Positions 28,345-55,836 are shown, counted from the stretch's first letter. The stretch: DNA of 64,000 nt from Sisyra terminalis (GCA_958496175.1 OY292274.1:59282630-59346629); one strand, 5' to 3'. Made by a program: numbers and translations. The notes: generated by a model not told the origin, from the letters alone.

Positions 28345-28539
28345 TTACGTTACGAATATTTTTGTTTGAACTTCTGTTCAAATTTATGTTTATGGTATGA
28401 TTTTTATATATTATTATATTAAATTATGCCATATAAATTGGACTGCAATATATCCTATATATTGTATACACAGTATAACTGTTCAAAGTCAGCGAAAAAA
28501 TCTTATTTTGATTAACCGAGACTCTGTTTAAACTCTACC

Positions 28540-28734
28540 GTTTATTTTGAAAGCGAGGTAAGTTTAAGATATACATAAAACTATTTTTTTATTAAGGAAG
28601 AGCAAATAAACGTTACCGGAAAATACATTACATATTTTCTCATATCACAAAGTACAAAATTGGGTCTATTAGTTCATACCAATTTATTTAAATTTAATAT
28701 TTTTTAATTGACTTGTCTCATTTTCAAAATGAAC
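28540..28734. mobile_element. Decayed MITE, same family as 38236-38482
   Basis: GTTTATTTTGAAAGCGAGGT at the left and, on the other strand, GTTCATTTTGAAAATGAGAC at the right are related inverted ends. The same end sequence is better preserved in the gek intron copy. Confidence 0.5.
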
Positions 28735-29062
28735 AGCTTTAATATACAGAAAAGTAGGTGGAATGTAAAAAACTATAGAAAATCACAATTAGGGTTTAGT
28801 GATTTTGATTAATTTTATTCACCTTTTCCAAAATTTGCTCCAGTTGACTATCGTATCGTATCAGTAGGTTCCAGAATTTTGTTGTTTGTTTTGAAGGCAC
28901 CTGTATAAATTACCTCCCCATTTTTTTGCTCTCCTTGAATTGATCTTAATTTTTTCTCCGTTTTTGTAAATAATTAAAACGCGTTTTAAACTTCATTATA
29001 TACAGCTTTAATGTACGGAATAGTAGGTATAATGCAAAAAAACAGTTTATAGAAAAATAGAA
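28733..29062 (+). repeat. Short direct repeat pair
   Basis: ACAGCTTTAATATACAGAAA and onward (about 28733-28785) recurs as ACAGCTTTAATGTACGGAAT and onward (about 29003-29060). The two share roughly 50 bp of similar sequence. Nature unknown. Confidence 0.45.
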
Positions 29063-29140
29063 CATTTTTTAAATTACAAATAAAAATAGTTAAAAAAAAT
29101 AATAATAACAACACAAAAGTGATTGAACAATTCAATTAAA

Positions 29141-32100
29141 TTAGGTTCCTGTTTTTTTTGACAGAAATTTCGGTCCTTTTGGCTTCTTTTTTTTGTCGTC
29201 CGATTTATTTGTATCTCCAAACTGGTAACGATGCTTCAATCTCTCCCGAATCAACAAACCTTTGATCAAACGTTTCCAGTTGTCATAAACTCGTTTTTCA
29301 ATCCTTTCCTGTGCTCGTTTTTCGGCCTCTTCTTGCTCTTGTTCCCAAGCTTCCATCAACGTTTTCTCATACTCTTTACAAACAACGTAGCCATCAAACG
29401 TGGGGTGACTACCTCCTGAATGATAATCAAAGCCAATCATAGCAGGAGCACAGTCGATTTGTAGTTTCCGAGCGACGCGATTGAGTCCAGGTACTGTAAA
29501 AAAGAGTAATAAATTTAAAATGATTTTTTATGAGTAATTAGTTCGTCTTACATTGTAGGTGAACTGTTCCTACGGGAAGCATGCAAGGTTTGAACAGATC
29601 AACGTTCCCGTATGGATTTCGAGGAACAATTCCATTTTCGGCCACCGGAGGTTCGTAATCTTTTACTTGCCAAGGACCGAAAATTTCAAGAGGAATATCT
29701 TTGGTCACATTTCCGGTTAATCGATCGTACTTTGGTCGGGCCTTTACGATTTTGTATGGCTTTTCTCCAGGCTTAACGACTTTGGCTTGTTTAACCCAAG
29801 TTTCTCTTGAATGTAAAGTATAAACGCATTCGCGAGCAAATACTGGTTCGTTCCTTATAAAACCTAATGTAACAGCGTCCGGTGGATAAATAGCCTCGAA
29901 CTTCAACAAATGTCTTTTTAACACATACAAGGGATGATTTTTATATCTAAAAAAAAGTTTAAAATGCTAATTCCAAAAGTTATCTTCCTAATGTTTTGAA
30001 ATGCATACTCAGAAATGACTTTGGGTAACGGTTGATCGATTTGTTGTTGCGCTAGTTCATCTTCTTCCCGATCTCGAGCAGTTTTCTTACCAACGTACGG
30101 TCGAAGGGTTTCTTCCCACCATGCAGGATCTACCCGCAATTTCCTGGTTACTGTGTTCCAATTAACGCAATATCGGCTGGTTACATCTTTAAGCGTTCCA
30201 TCATTTTTCCATCCGACTATATACGAAACAGGTTGAGATGCCCTGGACTGAAATAAATGTGGATTTATTCGATACCATTCAAATACTATCAGATCGATTT
30301 TAGTAAAACTTTTGGAAATATTTCATATGATTACAGGAATGCAATGAATTTACCATAGAAAAATGTTTCACTGGGTTTAAGAATTACGAAATTATAAACT
30401 CTAGGTATAATGAAAGTTTATATAAGTATCTTTTTTCGAAATAAAGGCTCAGTGTTAAGGTATAACTTTTGATTGCGAAAACCTAAGGTTTTTATTGCAT
30501 GGTTTTTACACGGAAAATTGATATTTTCGTAAAATAAGATTCTGTAGACTACTGGTAGTCGAGTGGTCTAGATGACCGCTCTAAAACTAGCAGGTAGTGG
30601 GTTCGATCCTCGTATCGTGCAAATTTTCAATATTTCTCGATAGCGGATTTAATTAACCCTAGAGTCGCTAAAAGACCTTAGTAGTTAAAAAGCGACGGTA
30701 AATAACAATTAAAAAAAAAGATTCTGTAATAAAAATATATGCATTTCTCCATTTGAAAAAATATACCTGACCTTGAAAAAACCTTGAATTTCTTGCCAAG
30801 GTCAACAATAAACCTTTCTGTTTTCCGCTTTTCTTTGAAATAAAACATTTTGTTTTGGAGATATCGAGCTGCCTCAAGTTAAATAGACCATTTTGTATAA
30901 TAATTATTTATTATACACCTCCTAAATTATAATAAATTTAGGAGATGTATATTATTTGTATACATATTGTATTTTGATGCCAGTATACTAAAACTTAAAC
31001 ATTTTTAGTCTTCTTAACTTGAGAAATCAATGTTATAATATTCAAAGAGTGACACCATAATACATCTGTACTCATTACATTATATAGTGTATACAATATA
31101 TAATTACATATTATAATAAATAAATAATTTATCAAAGAACCATTAGAGCCTTTTTTTGTAAGGCATTCAAGTCCCTACAATAATATTTTTGTATGAGACT
31201 TCACTGACTAATTATGAAAATTAAAAATGCAAAAAAAATCAAAATAAAACAAAAACTACTTACGAAAAGCTCATGTGTGCAATGGACTTGTCCTTTAAGA
31301 ACATCGACGCTGATCCATTTTTCCTCATCTTCAAGGAAAACCTCCACCCATACATCATTTCCAATTTTAACGACTTCCTTTGAATCATTTTCACTATCGG
31401 TCGACAAAACTTTTCGATCATTTCTTTTCAATTGATCAACCTTTGTTTTGATTTTCTGCTTGGGCGATACAATGAAATCGTCATCACTGTCCACGGATTT
31501 TCGACTTTTCTTTTTGATGGGCTTTGGAGAAAAATCACTATCATCATCATCGCTGCTCCTCACCACCTTCGGTTTCTTTTTCGTTGGTGCTAGTTTTCTT
31601 TTGTCAATATCTATTTGTTCCGAAATTCGAGATTTGACCAAATGAATGATATCATTTGCCACCGATTTCTTTTTTGGGGACTTATTGAAAAAGGAACTCT
31701 GGGTGCCCGGACTTTTTTTAATTGGAGGTTTTTCCGGTACTTTAACAGGTACATTACTACCGCGACTCATTACTGATTTACTTCGAGTTTGCTTAACTGT
31801 TTTTTTCTTCGGATTTTCCGATTCCGCCGGTTTGGTTTCTGGATGAACATTTTCAGATTTGCTGCGTTTTGGCCTTACTGACTCTTTTTTAGGGGTTTCT
31901 TTTGCTCCATTAGACACTCGCTTTTTGAGATTGTCTTCCCTTTTTGAAGTATCCCGTACCTTGGTTTCTTTTTTTCCTTTTTGCGTTGACGTCTTCTCTT
32001 CATTACTCTTTTTTTGGTTCGAACTAGTTGTTTCTGGTTGTTCTTCCTTTTTCGGAGTTTCTTTTCTAGAACTTGATCGGTTTTCTTTCTGGAAAAAAGA

Positions 32101-33579
32101 ACTTTTCACCACCATTTCTTTCTTTGCGGAGCTCCGACTTTTGCGAACCACAAGGGATTTACTTTGAAAATGTTCTGTATCTGATAAATCGTCTTCGGTT
32201 ACTTCTGGAGATTTTTTGCATCTTGATATACGTCGCATTGTGGCCACTTCAGGACTCGAGGAAACCGAGGAATCATTTTTTCGAACTCCTGAATGTAATT
32301 TCCTTTTTTTATCCGGATCGTTCTGGCCATCGATTTGGGGAATTGGTTTCGGTTTGTTGATCTCTTTTTTAATTTTTGTGTCTTTAGGATTGTTTTTAGT
32401 GCTTAGTGAACAAAGTTCATGGCTTGGTGGCCGCAAAGGGGTTACTCGAAACGAGAGAATCAATCGGCATTGTATTCCAATTGAACGGAGCATACAAATG
32501 AATATAAGGATGAAATTTTTCTTTGAATCGGCTGATTTTTTGGTAATTTGTAACTGAAGAGCTTTATCTAACGGTAGCCCTTTCATATAATCCTCGACGG
32601 AAATTCGTGATGTAACTTTATACGTAAAAGCTTTACTGAACCAATTTGTAATTTTTTCAACATAGTTTAAATCTATTCGACCTTCCGGATAACAATTTTC
32701 ATTGGGAATCAATGAAAGTGATAAGGCCATTAATTTTTCATTGTTCAAAATTCTATTAACATAATGCCCATGTGCGATCCAACACAATAAATGAACCTTA
32801 TGAATGTATACTTGGTATTCTTTTTTAACTCTATTTATTTTACGTTTGATTTGAGCCATTACGTCCACTTTCTTCTTCTCTTTCTGTGGATTTGGAAGGT
32901 CGAGTGTGATTTGAAGACCTGAAGCTGGAATCACTGGTTTACTTTCCATTTTTTCAGGCTTAACTTCTTCCATTTCAGAATCAGAATCGTCTTTTTCATC
33001 CTCGGAAAAGTTAAAGTAAGTATTATCTTCATAGTTAGTTTCGCCTTGAGCCAGCAATGCATTAATATCAATTTTTTCTTCTTTTGAAGAAATATTTTTG
33101 CTCATATGTAAAATTTTATTTTTAGTGTCTTCCAATTCTTGTTTATAGTTGGCAAGTTGATCAAATGTGGTATTTGCCTGAATATTTGAAACTTGATTAG
33201 GTGGATCTGCCGAAGTTGATGGTACAGCGGTAACCAATTCTTCTTTAGAATCCGACTCTTCATCGGAATCGCTAAGCCGATCGACATGATCGAATATCTT
33301 ATTCTCAATATTTTGAAATTCATCCTTCGGCTTATTTTCAATGTTAGGAATCTCAAAGAAGGGAGAGTCCAAATCGATTTTATTCGAGGACTTTAGATTC
33401 GTTCCCAAATCGGATTCAGAGGACGAATCATCGGATTCGGATAATTTTAATTCAGGATAAGGCAATGATTCAAGTTTCGGTTTTGATTTTAAAGGTTCAT
33501 CACTGTCACTTTCATCACTCGAGGATTCCTTAAAGATCACAGTTTTATTAGACAATCTTTTTGAAGTTCTTTTACTCAT
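29141..33579 (-). CDS. Xpc: XPC / Rad4-family nucleotide-excision-repair protein (mus210)
   Basis: DNA-damage recognition factor of global-genome nucleotide excision repair, acting with Rad23 in the nucleus. Exons right to left: 31264-33579, 30009-30247, 29552-29946, 29141-29493; total 3303 nt, 1100 aa. Exon 1 has an acidic Ser-rich N-terminus, the first half of the transglutaminase-like domain (about residues 245-400, with LLCWIAHGHYVNRILNN and MLRSIGIQCRLI), and a long Lys/Ser-rich insert of about 300 residues with several SDDDDSDF-like acid patches, then WVEVFLEDEEKWISVD. Exons 2-4 carry the beta-hairpin domains: VTRKLRVDPAWWEETLRPY, QPLPKVISEYKNHPLYVLKR, RHLLKFEAIYPPDAV, NGIVPRNPYGNVDLF, VHLQLPGLNRVARKL, MIGFDYHSGGSHPTFDGYVV and the C-terminal GLLIRERLKHRY. 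Ends with TAA at 29141-29143. The insert is longer than in vertebrates, as usual in insects. Confidence 0.95.
30547..30717 (+). mobile_element. tRNA-derived SINE with intact Pol III promoter boxes
   Basis: Box A TAGTCGAGTGG (30556-30566) matches TRGYNNARNNG, and box B GTTCGATCC (30601-30609) matches GWTCRANNC at tRNA-like spacing. A non-tRNA body follows, and a 3' part GAGTCGCTAAAAGACC, then TAGTTAAAAAGCGACGG, then an oligo-A tail. It is flanked by a perfect 11 bp target duplication AAGATTCTGTA (30536-30546 and 30718-30728). Best-preserved of at least four copies in this window. It sits in an Xpc intron, antisense to the gene. Confidence 0.85.
30913..30955. repeat. Short hairpin
   Basis: ATACACCTCCTAAATT and AATTTAGGAGATGTAT pair with one mismatch across a few-nt loop. 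Probably a relic of a small element. Confidence 0.5.
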
Positions 33580-34234
33580 TTTTATATTTTAAATTTGAAT
33601 GATTTGAATTAAAAACAATTGAAGACCGTGAGCGCGAAAATCAAGTTTAAATGGCAATGTCTTCACAAATCATGACACTGTAACAGTTTGCTTCTATATT
33701 TCATTAAGCCTTTTATTTTTCAACTTTAAAATAATTAATAAAACATGTTTTGCTTTGTTCTGCACAAAAAATTGCCTTGAGAAAGGGCCCGTGAAAGGGA
33801 AAAATAACCAAATATCGGAAAACTAGCTTGAAGTTATATTAGTATGAAGTTCACCTATTATGGCCAATGTATTAAGGCTGCGGTTCACTTGTACACATTT
33901 AATATTTTCATAATTTGTGTCCTTTTCTATCATAGTCAAATTATTTATTTGCTGTCACTCTTGTAAAATTAGTTTGCCTAAAAAATTAGTTACAATGATT
34001 AGAATCAAACTTTTGAAGCTTTAATCAACTTTAACAGACATTGTTAAAATTGTTAAATTAAATTGTACATATTTTTTGTATTTTTTATTAAAATATAATA
34101 AAAATTTTGATTTTTTTTTCCACTGATTGTGAACGTTGTGAACAATTTAATTTCCATTTACAAATTTTATAATTACCAAAGGTAAATTGTAAATACAAAT
34201 ACTACAACCGCTTCAAATGATTTTGACGAATTAC

Positions 34235-34279
34235 CGCCAGGTACGTACTTCGATTGCCAAGTAAACTTCATCAGTAGCC
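34235..34279 (-). ncRNA. Solo hammerhead-like module (decayed)
   Basis: On the - strand: GGCTA, canonical CTGATGA (34268-34274), a stem II region AGTTTACTTGGCAATC whose pairing is damaged, GAAG in place of GAAA, TACGTA, CC in place of TC, TGGCGG. The same layout as the modules at 28.1-28.3 kb, with a perfect CTGATGA but mutated stem II and GAAA box. Probably inactive. Confidence 0.4.
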
Positions 34280-34432
34280 TTTAACGCCTTTAAGGCCTTT
34301 AACACATTGCCTGCCATGGCAATTTTCAGAATTGCAGTCTAAAAAGATTGTTTTAAAAATCTTAAAAGCTTCTCTTGATTTTGAATAAATCCTTTATAAT
34401 TATATTTTCTGATCATTTATTAATTAAACTAG

Positions 34433-34655
34433 AGCTCAAGTTTCTTTAGAACAGTCAAATCTAGCGACCTTGCATTTTCGACTTTGTTTTTCATTCTTTT
34501 CGCGATTTTTTTATTAATTCAATTCCAACATGGTATACTTTTCTCTGTTGTGGCTTAGTTTTCATTTTGGACTGCGATTTATTCACGAAAAGAATAAAAA
34601 ATAAAGTCGAAAGTACAACGTTGTTAGATTTGACTGTTCTAAAATTTAAAATTTT
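34433..34655. mobile_element. hAT-type MITE copy (family of 50699-50923)
   Basis: Inverted ends include TTTAGAACAGTCAAATCTA on the left and its near-exact reverse complement on the right. The inner ATTTTCGACTTTGTTTTT stretch pairs with AAAAATAAAGTCGAAA. The interior TTAATTCAATTCCAACATGG matches the interior of the 50.7 kb copy. The outer left end GCTCAAG also matches. Exact right limit is uncertain. Confidence 0.6.
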
Positions 34656-37427
34656 GGTACAGAAATAATAATTCCTTAATATTTGCATTAAAAGTTAAAA
34701 TTACTTACCTGAAATTACTGAAAATCTTAGGCTTCACACCATACCTTCTTGATAAAAAAAATGTATCGTTACATCATAATGATCCAAATATTATCCCTAC
34801 AAAAGCAATAAGGTTATTCGATTAAGATAACTCCGTTAAAACCATAAGACTTGTGTCTATACCCATTTTTTTTCAAAAATCACCAATTGAGAGTTTTAAT
34901 TTTTAAGCATATAATGCTTTTTAATTAGAAATTTTATCGTATATTTGGTTGAAAATAAGTCTCTGCTCTTAATATCGATCTAAAATTTAAGTAAGTAAAA
35001 AAGAAAAGGAAATACCGAAAATTAAAAATAATATCATCTTGAGACTTTTCTATAGTATTTTTATTTTTTTGCTTTCAAATCATTTACATATTGTAATTAC
35101 ATTGAAACTAATTTATTCATGCGTTGTAACGAATATTATTAAATTTATTTTACGTTTAACTATTGTCAGTTTTGTTAAAAAATTGCAAATTTGTATGAAC
35201 TTTTAATTATAATTTAATCAGTTGACTTTTAATTTATATGCAATTCATTATCTATAAAATCCTATTAACTATTTCTTCTATCTTAAAATATTTTCAACGT
35301 CAACTGAAGTTGCACAATTTTTTTCTTTTAAATATTTCAATATTGTTTAACGTAACAGTTAGGGGTTGAAAAATATTGTTTATTTTTAAACGATATAGTA
35401 TAGTATTAATAATTTTATAATTTATAGATTTTCTTCAGCTTTCATGCATAAACCTGGTTCAATATTTGACTATAAAGTAATTGTAATGACTTGAATTTTC
35501 AATGTCAAGTTCGTCTTTAAAATATTAAGACGAAATTTAACTACAAAATTAATGTAATACATAAATGTATAATATAATTATATAAATAAATACGATTTGA
35601 TTTAAAATAAATTTATATAAAATAATTAAATGAATATTTTTGCATTTTCTACATTCTATTTTCATTGCTATTTTTTATAAATTTTATGATCTTATGAAAA
35701 AAGATTCAGTATCACTAATTGTTATAAGTTTAATTTATAAGTAGTACGTATATAAATTTGAAATTTAAATAATCAGATCATTTGTTAAATCGATTTTTGA
35801 TTTAATTAAGTACACATTTTCAGTTTCTTAAATAAATTACAATTTCTAATAATAAATAGTCATTAAAAATCATAAAATGTATGACAGACTTAATAAACAT
35901 TAAACCCTCTTTCCAATATATACAAAGCACATAAAAACATAATCGGAATAAATTTAAAATTGAAAAAAAAATAATACAAAATTTAAAAGTCGTAATTCAT
36001 AAATGCAATTTGTGGGTTTCACGTTTAAATTGTTAAAAAAAATATATATGTAATCATTATCCAAATTAATTTATGGCCTTTTTTCAAAGTTTTGAAAATT
36101 ATTTTAATGGATTTCGTTGTTAACTATATGGAAAAGTTTAAGTTATAAGGAAGACATTTTTCCAACGATCCAATATCGATCTATTTTAAAAGAAAATTCA
36201 AAGATTGGATCATGTTTTTGCTGAACAAAAATATTTTCATACTATATTTAGATTTTCTAAAAAAATGATTGATACTTTTCTGAATCAATATAATTTGATT
36301 TTAGATCCTTTAATAACTTAACAATGAATTGAACTGTCTTAATTTTATGCTGAATTTCAATGGTCCTAAAACAGGTTTCAAAAATTTTAATTTGTAATCT
36401 TAGTACCATTAAATGTGTTAAATACTATAAGATTAGTATTGTACTTGATAACGTAGATATTTGGTTTAGGTAAATTGTTCGAAATCTATTGTAGAAAAAT
36501 AAATTATTTGAATATCAATTTTCCGAAAATCAGTTGTTCAAAAGATAATTTTTTTAATGTCATAATTAATTTTCGAATTACTAATATTTTTGTATAAATA
36601 CAATTTTGCAGTAAAGTAAAAATATTTTTTTTTATTTCAAATCTTAATAAAGATAATCCAGAATAATTTGAATAATTATTTTCAATTTAGTACTTTTTCA
36701 CAAAACAATTGACACAATTGACTACTACCATAAATAAATAATTAATTTTAAGTATAAAAATTTTAATATTATAATACTATCATATAAATTTGTCCCAATC
36801 ATTAGAGATAAAATATAATGTAAAAATCATTATAAAATTTAGTAACATTTCCGAAATAATAAAAATTAGTTTCTTTTTTTGTTTAAATTTTCTCAGAAAA
36901 TAAAAGTAAAATTTTGTCATTTCAATCCATTACACTCTAATATTCAAGCTGACTGTCTTAATTAATATAAAATTAATAAATGTTACTTATTGTTATACGA
37001 ATACTTATAACTATATATCATAATGTGACTCACTGGTAATGAATATTTTGTTGGTAATTGAAAGTTATATCCATCATATTTTCTATCATAGCCTGAATCG
37101 CTTCAACCCTCACGTAAAATCTTATTAGAAAACAAATTCCTTAAAAGTCTTAAATATCTTTTTAATTTCCTAACAATACTGTATCATTTAAAACAGTGGA
37201 TAATTTTATTTATTTATTGACATACTTTTAATTAACTCCATTAAGATAAAAGTTCATCTACGTAGCAATGTAAAAATAAATAAATAAATACAAATTAGTA
37301 TTTAAAGATCAATAATTTTTTTTAAAAAAGTGCAATATTTCTTCTCTTAAACAATCGTGAGCCAGTCTTGCGGACAAATTTTAAGTTCTTGCGATCGCGA
37401 ATATGGTAATTCGCGTTGAGACCGTCT

Positions 37428-52555
<15,128 letters not shown>

Positions 52556-54790
52556 GATAATAATTGATAAAACAGTATATTTTGCTTTTATTCAGTGCAT
52601 ATGTCATCCTCGATTACATCCATGCACAAGTGACTTCATAATGGCTAGGAAACAAATAAAACGAATTAAAATTGTATAGGAATACTTCAAACGATTTTGG
52701 AGTAAATAATAAACAGTGGGAGGGAAAAGAAATAAAATGTTTTATAGGCCTTCACTTAAAATTCCCATATTTAAATGACCCACTTTGTTTTGATCTGTGA
52801 CCATTAATAAATCCAAATCAAAGCAAGTGTGGGGCGAAAAAAGTTGAAAAAATTTATAATTGATTTGCTCCAAATACCAAATGCACTGTTTTTTATTAAT
52901 CGTTGATGTAAATATTGATTGAGAACAACAAAAATAACAGTACACCTTATCAACGATTGGGAAAAATCGGAAATACACCAACCCACATCGGATGACTAAC
53001 ATTTTGAAATTAGCATTTTTCCATAAGGCAACAAAAGCATTTTTCCACAATGAAAAACCGATTATGTAAAGATATATAACAAACACAAGTAGTTGGCGAA
53101 CTTATTTATTGAATAATTACAATTATTTTGGAATTTATAGCACAGCTAACCTAAATCAGGTGTGAATGACACATACATACTCTCAATTTCCACGCCTCGG
53201 GATTAGCATATAAACAAATTAAATTGAAATAACGCAGAATACTTAGTTATTTACCTTATGTATACACTACATTGATACGCAACAAAAATATTTTCAACGA
53301 TTCTTATTATAAAAGAATTCGAATGATAAAATTAGATTCCCGAGACATTTATATGCCCCCTACTACTCATTCAATATGTTGATCCTAAACTTTGTATACA
53401 CAAGTAGAGTATGAATTCCATATATCTCTACACATTTCTATAACTATTCAACAACATATTTCTCTTAGAAAATCAATACTTCTTTTATTTTTCCACTATA
53501 ACTAATTTCCTAAAACCAACAAATTGATAATTTATATTCATTTCGTCCGCTAAAATACAACTGTAATATGACCACACCTCAAGTTCTACTAATGCAAAAA
53601 AAAAACTTCAATTTCATATCATCAAACATTTCATAACACTTTTCAAATCAAAATCGTAAAACTGAAATAAATATTTTATCATATCCTTTTACTCAATTCT
53701 GCAAATAAAACAAATTGTTTCGTTTCAGAAATGCATTTGACAATGAAATTAAAAATTATTGTTTAACTTATCAGTGCTATATATATTGAATTGGGGTACA
53801 TCGGGTACATTGTACATTAAATAATGAATGGATATGAAAGGATTTGCAATTAATGTGGAATATTTTGTGAGATTTTATCATTTGTGGTTTAGATTGGTTT
53901 GTTTTTCAATGCAATGTACCTAACCAAATGTAGCATTCATAAAACAATAATGTTAGCAGAACCGGTTTTAGATGATACGGATGATAGAAAATCGTGTTTC
54001 GAATAAAAAACGCTGAATATTGATCACTTCCTCCGCTAACAAATTGTTTATTTCATTTAATTTCATCATATTAAATAGCATTAAATGCTGTACTTATATG
54101 TACTGTTATTTATTGAAAGATTATGAGAAAAATATAGAATTAGTTTAATTCTTATTGTATTAAATAATTTTTATATATTAGATACCTGGAATGCTTCAAT
54201 ATTTTTTTATTTATTTAACAAATATATAAAAAGTGCAATTTATAGTTTATAAACATCAATTTTTTCGATCAAAAAATCTTAAAATAAGTATAACATTTAC
54301 TAGGCCTACAAGTTGTAATATACATTAGTTAACTTATATCGTAAAACTATACTACGAAAAATTATAAAAATTTATGATTGGAGCGCTGTGGGATTCAGCT
54401 TTTCCATTAGGGGCCATTCATAAATCACGTAAGACATTTTGAGGAAGGAGGGCCTAAAATGGTTTGTGTTTCGAACAATTGAGTTCAATAAACAACTGTT
54501 TCCAATGACTAATTTTCAAGTAATTTATTCAAATTTTACAAAAATTATAAAAAAATATATTCATCTTTTTCATTCAATTAAAGCAGGTACAAAACAGTTT
54601 CACAGTCTTTTATAGTAGTCTTTAAAGCAGCTCAGCAACCCTTTTACAATTCAGTGATTTTTCATAGATTCAGATAATTTATTTTTAGATTTTTTTAACA
54701 TAAAACTTATGCAGTAATGGCAGTAATGTTTCTACTTCTATTCCTAGAGCCTTACAACTGATGTGGCTTTGTAGAGTAATAATAACACCC

Positions 54791-54901
54791 CTGTTACAAA
54801 AGGCATTTTAAAGTTATTAAATGTAATGATTTCAAAATTACTTTAATTTTAAACGACTTCTAATGTTTCTTTGAATATTTAAAATGCCTTTTTTAATATA
54901 G
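54791..54901. mobile_element. Small inverted-repeat element, copy 1
   Basis: Left CTGTTACAAAAGGCATTTTA and right AATGCCTTTTTTAATATAG are inverted copies. Internal AAATGTAATGATTTCAAAAT is shared with copies 2 and 3. Confidence 0.55.
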
Positions 54902-55463
54902 ATGTTGGGAAAATTGGAAGGTTCCATTAATGAAGGTTCGCATTTTACAATTCGATTTGGATTTTTTTTCATCGTTTCATTTTCTATTGTAAAATAAGTA
55001 CCAAAGAAAAAAATTTTCACAGAAAAATAGAAAATAGATCTATTTGTTAGCAATAAAATCTAAAATAAATGTATTAACGGTATCAGCACTAGACTTCTTT
55101 TAATCGCTGAAGTTTGATAAGTATATTAATAATTCAGTATAACAACATTAAAATATTTAACGTAAATCAACTTTAATAACCACAATATGACTAGATATGT
55201 GTTATATTTAGCACTATAAACCAATAAAGTTAATATTAAAACATTAAAATTATTAACAAATATAGAAAAATAAAAAAAATTAACGTCTGTCCATAATAAA
55301 TTTTAAATATTGGTCTAATTTTTGGATAAATAAATATTTGAAGATATCCCTATTTCAAATTTTGTTTGTCTTTATGTCTTCTTTTAACTCAAGAACAATT
55401 AAATGATAAATTGAAAAAGTATGGTACAGTTCATTGTTCCGCTCACAATAAGGTATAACCGGT

Positions 55464-55730
55464 CAAGGGTGGATTAAGATTTTTTTCTGGGGGGGGGGAA
55501 TATCATCTTTCATTTGCAAGTGCGTGGAAGGGATGCAACGAAAAAAATTGGCAATTCCAGCCAGAAATAAACTAGCGTTTCACTAATGTCCTTTCTGTTA
55601 TTTTATTCATATATTTTAACAATTTTAATAATTTGATTTGCTTCTAAGTATGTATTGTGATGGAATCTCCACAGTATACAAAAATACCGTTGGGGACGGC
55701 ACGTGCCCTCCCCCCTTAAATCCGCCCTTG
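55464..55730. mobile_element. hAT-type MITE with perfect 8-bp TSD
   Basis: 267 bp. Ends CAAGGGTGGATTAAG and, from the other strand, CAAGGGCGGATTTAAG. Perfect duplication TAACCGGT at 55456-55463 and 55731-55738. It contains a G10 run near 55491 and a C-rich run near the right end. Perfect flanks suggest a fairly recent insertion. Confidence 0.85.
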
Positions 55731-55836
55731 TAACCGGTATATCATTGTTAAAAAAATTGAGGACTTCCATAACTGAAGGATGAATTAAGGTAAAAAAATC
55801 TTCTCTACAAAATTGTGTGCTATGTCTTTGGGTAGT

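Larger units (their letters stand above)
28023..28472. repeat. 450 bp palindrome with paired hammerhead-ribozyme-like modules
   Basis: Left arm 28023-28240 and right arm 28255-28472 are near-perfect inverted copies (218 bp each) around a 14-nt centre. Each arm holds a complete-looking hammerhead module, in opposite orientations. The arms differ by scattered substitutions (for example AGGTTGC against AGATTGC in stem II), so the structure is not a sequencing artefact of perfect foldback. The arrangement matches inverted terminal repeats of Penelope-like retroelements; a reverse transcriptase is absent, so this would be a non-autonomous or deleted copy. Confidence 0.8.
26258..29140. other. Intergenic upstream of Lrrc58 and downstream of Xpc
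   Basis: It includes the probable promoter and leader of Lrrc58 at the left and the Xpc 3' end at the right. A long palindrome (28023-28472), a decayed MITE (28540-28734) and a short direct repeat (near 28733 and 29003) lie here. No gene is supported. Confidence 0.6.
30248..31263 (-). other. Xpc intron 1
   Basis: 1016 bp, donor GTAAGT and acceptor TTTATTTCAG on the - strand, phase 0. It holds a complete SINE (30547-30717) and a short hairpin (30913-30955). Confidence 0.7.
33580..37427. other. Intergenic between gek 3' end and Xpc 5' end
   Basis: The Xpc promoter should lie just right of 33579, and the gek 3' UTR just left of 37428. Between are a hammerhead-like solo module (34235-34279) and a hAT-type MITE copy (34433-34655). 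From about 34.7 to 37.3 kb it is AT-rich and otherwise featureless. Confidence 0.6.

Noticed and set aside
22578..28510. Recurring TTCAAAGTCARCGAAAAA near 22578, 23600 and 28480
   Set aside because: Only about 18 bp shared; too short to define a repeat.
30547..30620. tRNA gene (box A and box B at tRNA spacing)
   Set aside because: No acceptor-stem pairing, a non-tRNA body and A-tail follow, and target duplications flank it: it is a SINE.
52742..53086. 114-codon open frame on the minus strand upstream of gek
   Set aside because: Cys/Phe-rich with no family resemblance, no splice link to gek, in AT-rich DNA where frames of this size occur by chance.
54406..54465. Transposon end GGGGCCATTCATAAATCACG
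   Set aside because: Resembles a dispersed insect element end, but no matching inverted partner was found nearby, so no element is called.
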